DNA from: Niabella ginsenosidivorans
GTDB lineage: Bacteria; Bacteroidota; Bacteroidia; Chitinophagales; Chitinophagaceae
Direction: 5' to 3'
Length of the DNA stretch: 64,000 bases
Assembly (NCBI RefSeq): GCF_001654455.1
Contig: NZ_CP015772.1
Coordinates: 310,001 to 374,000 of the forward strand
Positions 63,278 to 64,000 of the stretch are shown here, piece by piece (position 1 is the stretch's first letter; each line of letters begins with the position of its first letter). Both the position numbers and the translations under genes were made by a program. Under the pieces are notes generated by a model, which saw only the letters and a list, made by a program, of their open reading frames with translations, was not told the DNA's origin and ran no database searches.

Positions 63278-64000
63278 ATGAAACAGATTTTACCCTCAGC
63301 TCTGGCGTTGTTTTTTTCGGTTGGCTTTTTATTAAATAGTTGGGCGCAGCAGGCCGCCAGATCAGGCGCTATAAAAACAATTATTGTTGATGCAGGTCAT
63401 GGCGGCCCTGATGTGGGTGCAGAAGGAACAAAAACGAATGAAGCCACCATTACCCTGCAGGTAGGCCGCAAACTGGCGGCAGCAATGCGCAATGAGTTAA
63501 AAGGCATTAACATTCTTGAAACAAGAACTACCGCCGCTTTACCGGGCGGCCTTAGCAATTCTGTAGCCGCCAACCGGTACAGGGCAGACTTTGCCAACCG
63601 GAACAACGGGGATCTGTTTATTTCGCTTCACTGTAATTCAGCAGGCAGAAGACCGGGAGGCTGGTATATAAAAAGGGTGATTGGGAGGAAAGCGCATACA
63701 AAAACCGTTACAGTAGGCAAAGGCAAAAAGAAAAAACACGTAAAAAAAACCTACTATACCAATATTTATGAAGACGTATGGGTGGAGAATAAAGCGCGGG
63801 GAACAGAAACCTATATATGGGCAGTAGGGAAAAATGAGCAGAAGGTCAATTCCATGAAGAACATGGAAGACAGCGATAGTTCTTATTACAATGAAGAAAC
63901 CGGAAACGGTGCAGAACAGCCGATGCCCGACAGCAATGACCCGGCGGAGCGGGTAAGAATGCTCATTTATGCCCAGAACTATTTCAGGAAAAGCTATTCC
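63278..64000 (+). CDS. N-acetylmuramoyl-L-alanine amidase, N-terminal part (partial)
   Basis: The frame opens at ATG 63278 and runs to the window edge without stop, 241 codons. A signal peptide (ALALFFSVGFLLNSWAQ) precedes an Amidase_3 domain: TIIVDAGHGGPDVGAEG near 34-50 (zinc His), ETRTTAALPGG near 86, and NGDLFISLHCNSAG near 110-123 (second His). It cleaves the amide bond between muramic acid and the stem peptide in the periplasm. A Lys-rich insert near 142-162 (TVGKGKKKKHVKK) is typical of Bacteroidota forms. The Glu ligand lies past the edge or near ARGTETYIW. Confidence 0.88.
   Translation, partial: MKQILPSALALFFSVGFLLNSWAQQAARSGAIKTIIVDAGHGGPDVGAEGTKTNEATITLQVGRKLAAAMRNELKGINILETRTTAALPGGLSNSVAANRYRADFANRNNGDLFISLHCNSAGRRPGGWYIKRVIGRKAHTKTVTVGKGKKKKHVKKTYYTNIYEDVWVENKARGTETYIWAVGKNEQKVNSMKNMEDSDSSYYNEETGNGAEQPMPDSNDPAERVRMLIYAQNYFRKSYS

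Overview
The window looks like a chromosome segment of a Bacteroidota bacterium, probably of the Chitinophagaceae (the family is inference). The signs are promoter boxes of the Bacteroidota type (TTTG, about 20 bases, TAnnTTTG), two SusC/SusD pairs, an ECF sigma/FecR pair feeding an STN-domain SusC, a Bacteroidota-type LptD, and weak or absent Shine-Dalgarno sequences. Both ends cut through genes: a malic enzyme 3' end on the left and an N-acetylmuramoyl-L-alanine amidase 5' end on the right.

Layout. 1-3.7 kb: malic enzyme end, MlaE/MlaF-type lipid ABC transporter, sucD, and a single-domain response regulator. 3.7-9.2 kb: a large FAD/FeS D-2-hydroxyacid dehydrogenase, then a compact module of a diverged Lgt-like membrane protein overlapping a Tes-like radical SAM enzyme, plus a small membrane protein. 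9.4-15.2 kb: thioredoxin-reductase-like flavoprotein diverging from a MerC-like protein, a His-rich exported protein, a TonB receptor with a DtxR-like operator, and a secreted thioredoxin-fold protein; this reads as metal acquisition. 15.6-21 kb: a secreted alpha/beta hydrolase, then a siderophore-type TonB receptor with a PepSY iron-reductase-type protein.

21.7-43 kb is the most interesting part. A minus-strand operon encodes an SsuD-type desulfonating monooxygenase, an SDR, a sodium/solute symporter and an FMN reductase, facing a TauE/SafE exporter. Divergent from it is a SusCD operon with a Gfo/Idh/MocA enzyme, two DUF1080 3-keto-glycoside hydrolases/lyases and a TIM-barrel isomerase. That operon is preceded by an unlisted 31-codon leader ORF with five consecutive Cys codons and a terminator-like hairpin, i.e. 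a candidate cysteine attenuator. Next come a YeiH-type exporter with its LysR regulator, and a second operon (DUF1080, GMC oxidoreductase, gluconate-2-dehydrogenase subunit 3, Gfo/Idh/MocA). I read the whole as a candidate sulfur-regulated locus for uptake, 3-keto cleavage and oxygenolytic desulfonation of a sulfonated glycoside such as a sulfoquinovoside. The substrate is inference.

43.4-53.4 kb: ECF sigma factor, FecR, STN-SusC, SusD and an M14 metallopeptidase, probably a peptide-uptake system. 53.8-59 kb: tRNA-Arg(UCU) with degenerate fragments beside it, then trpEGDCF behind an attenuator whose 18-codon leader peptide has tandem Trp codons and appears nearly leaderless; trpB and trpA are not present. 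59-64 kb: GNAT acetyltransferase, PlsC acyltransferase, LptD and the amidase. Several intergenic gaps hold palindromic REP-like repeats.
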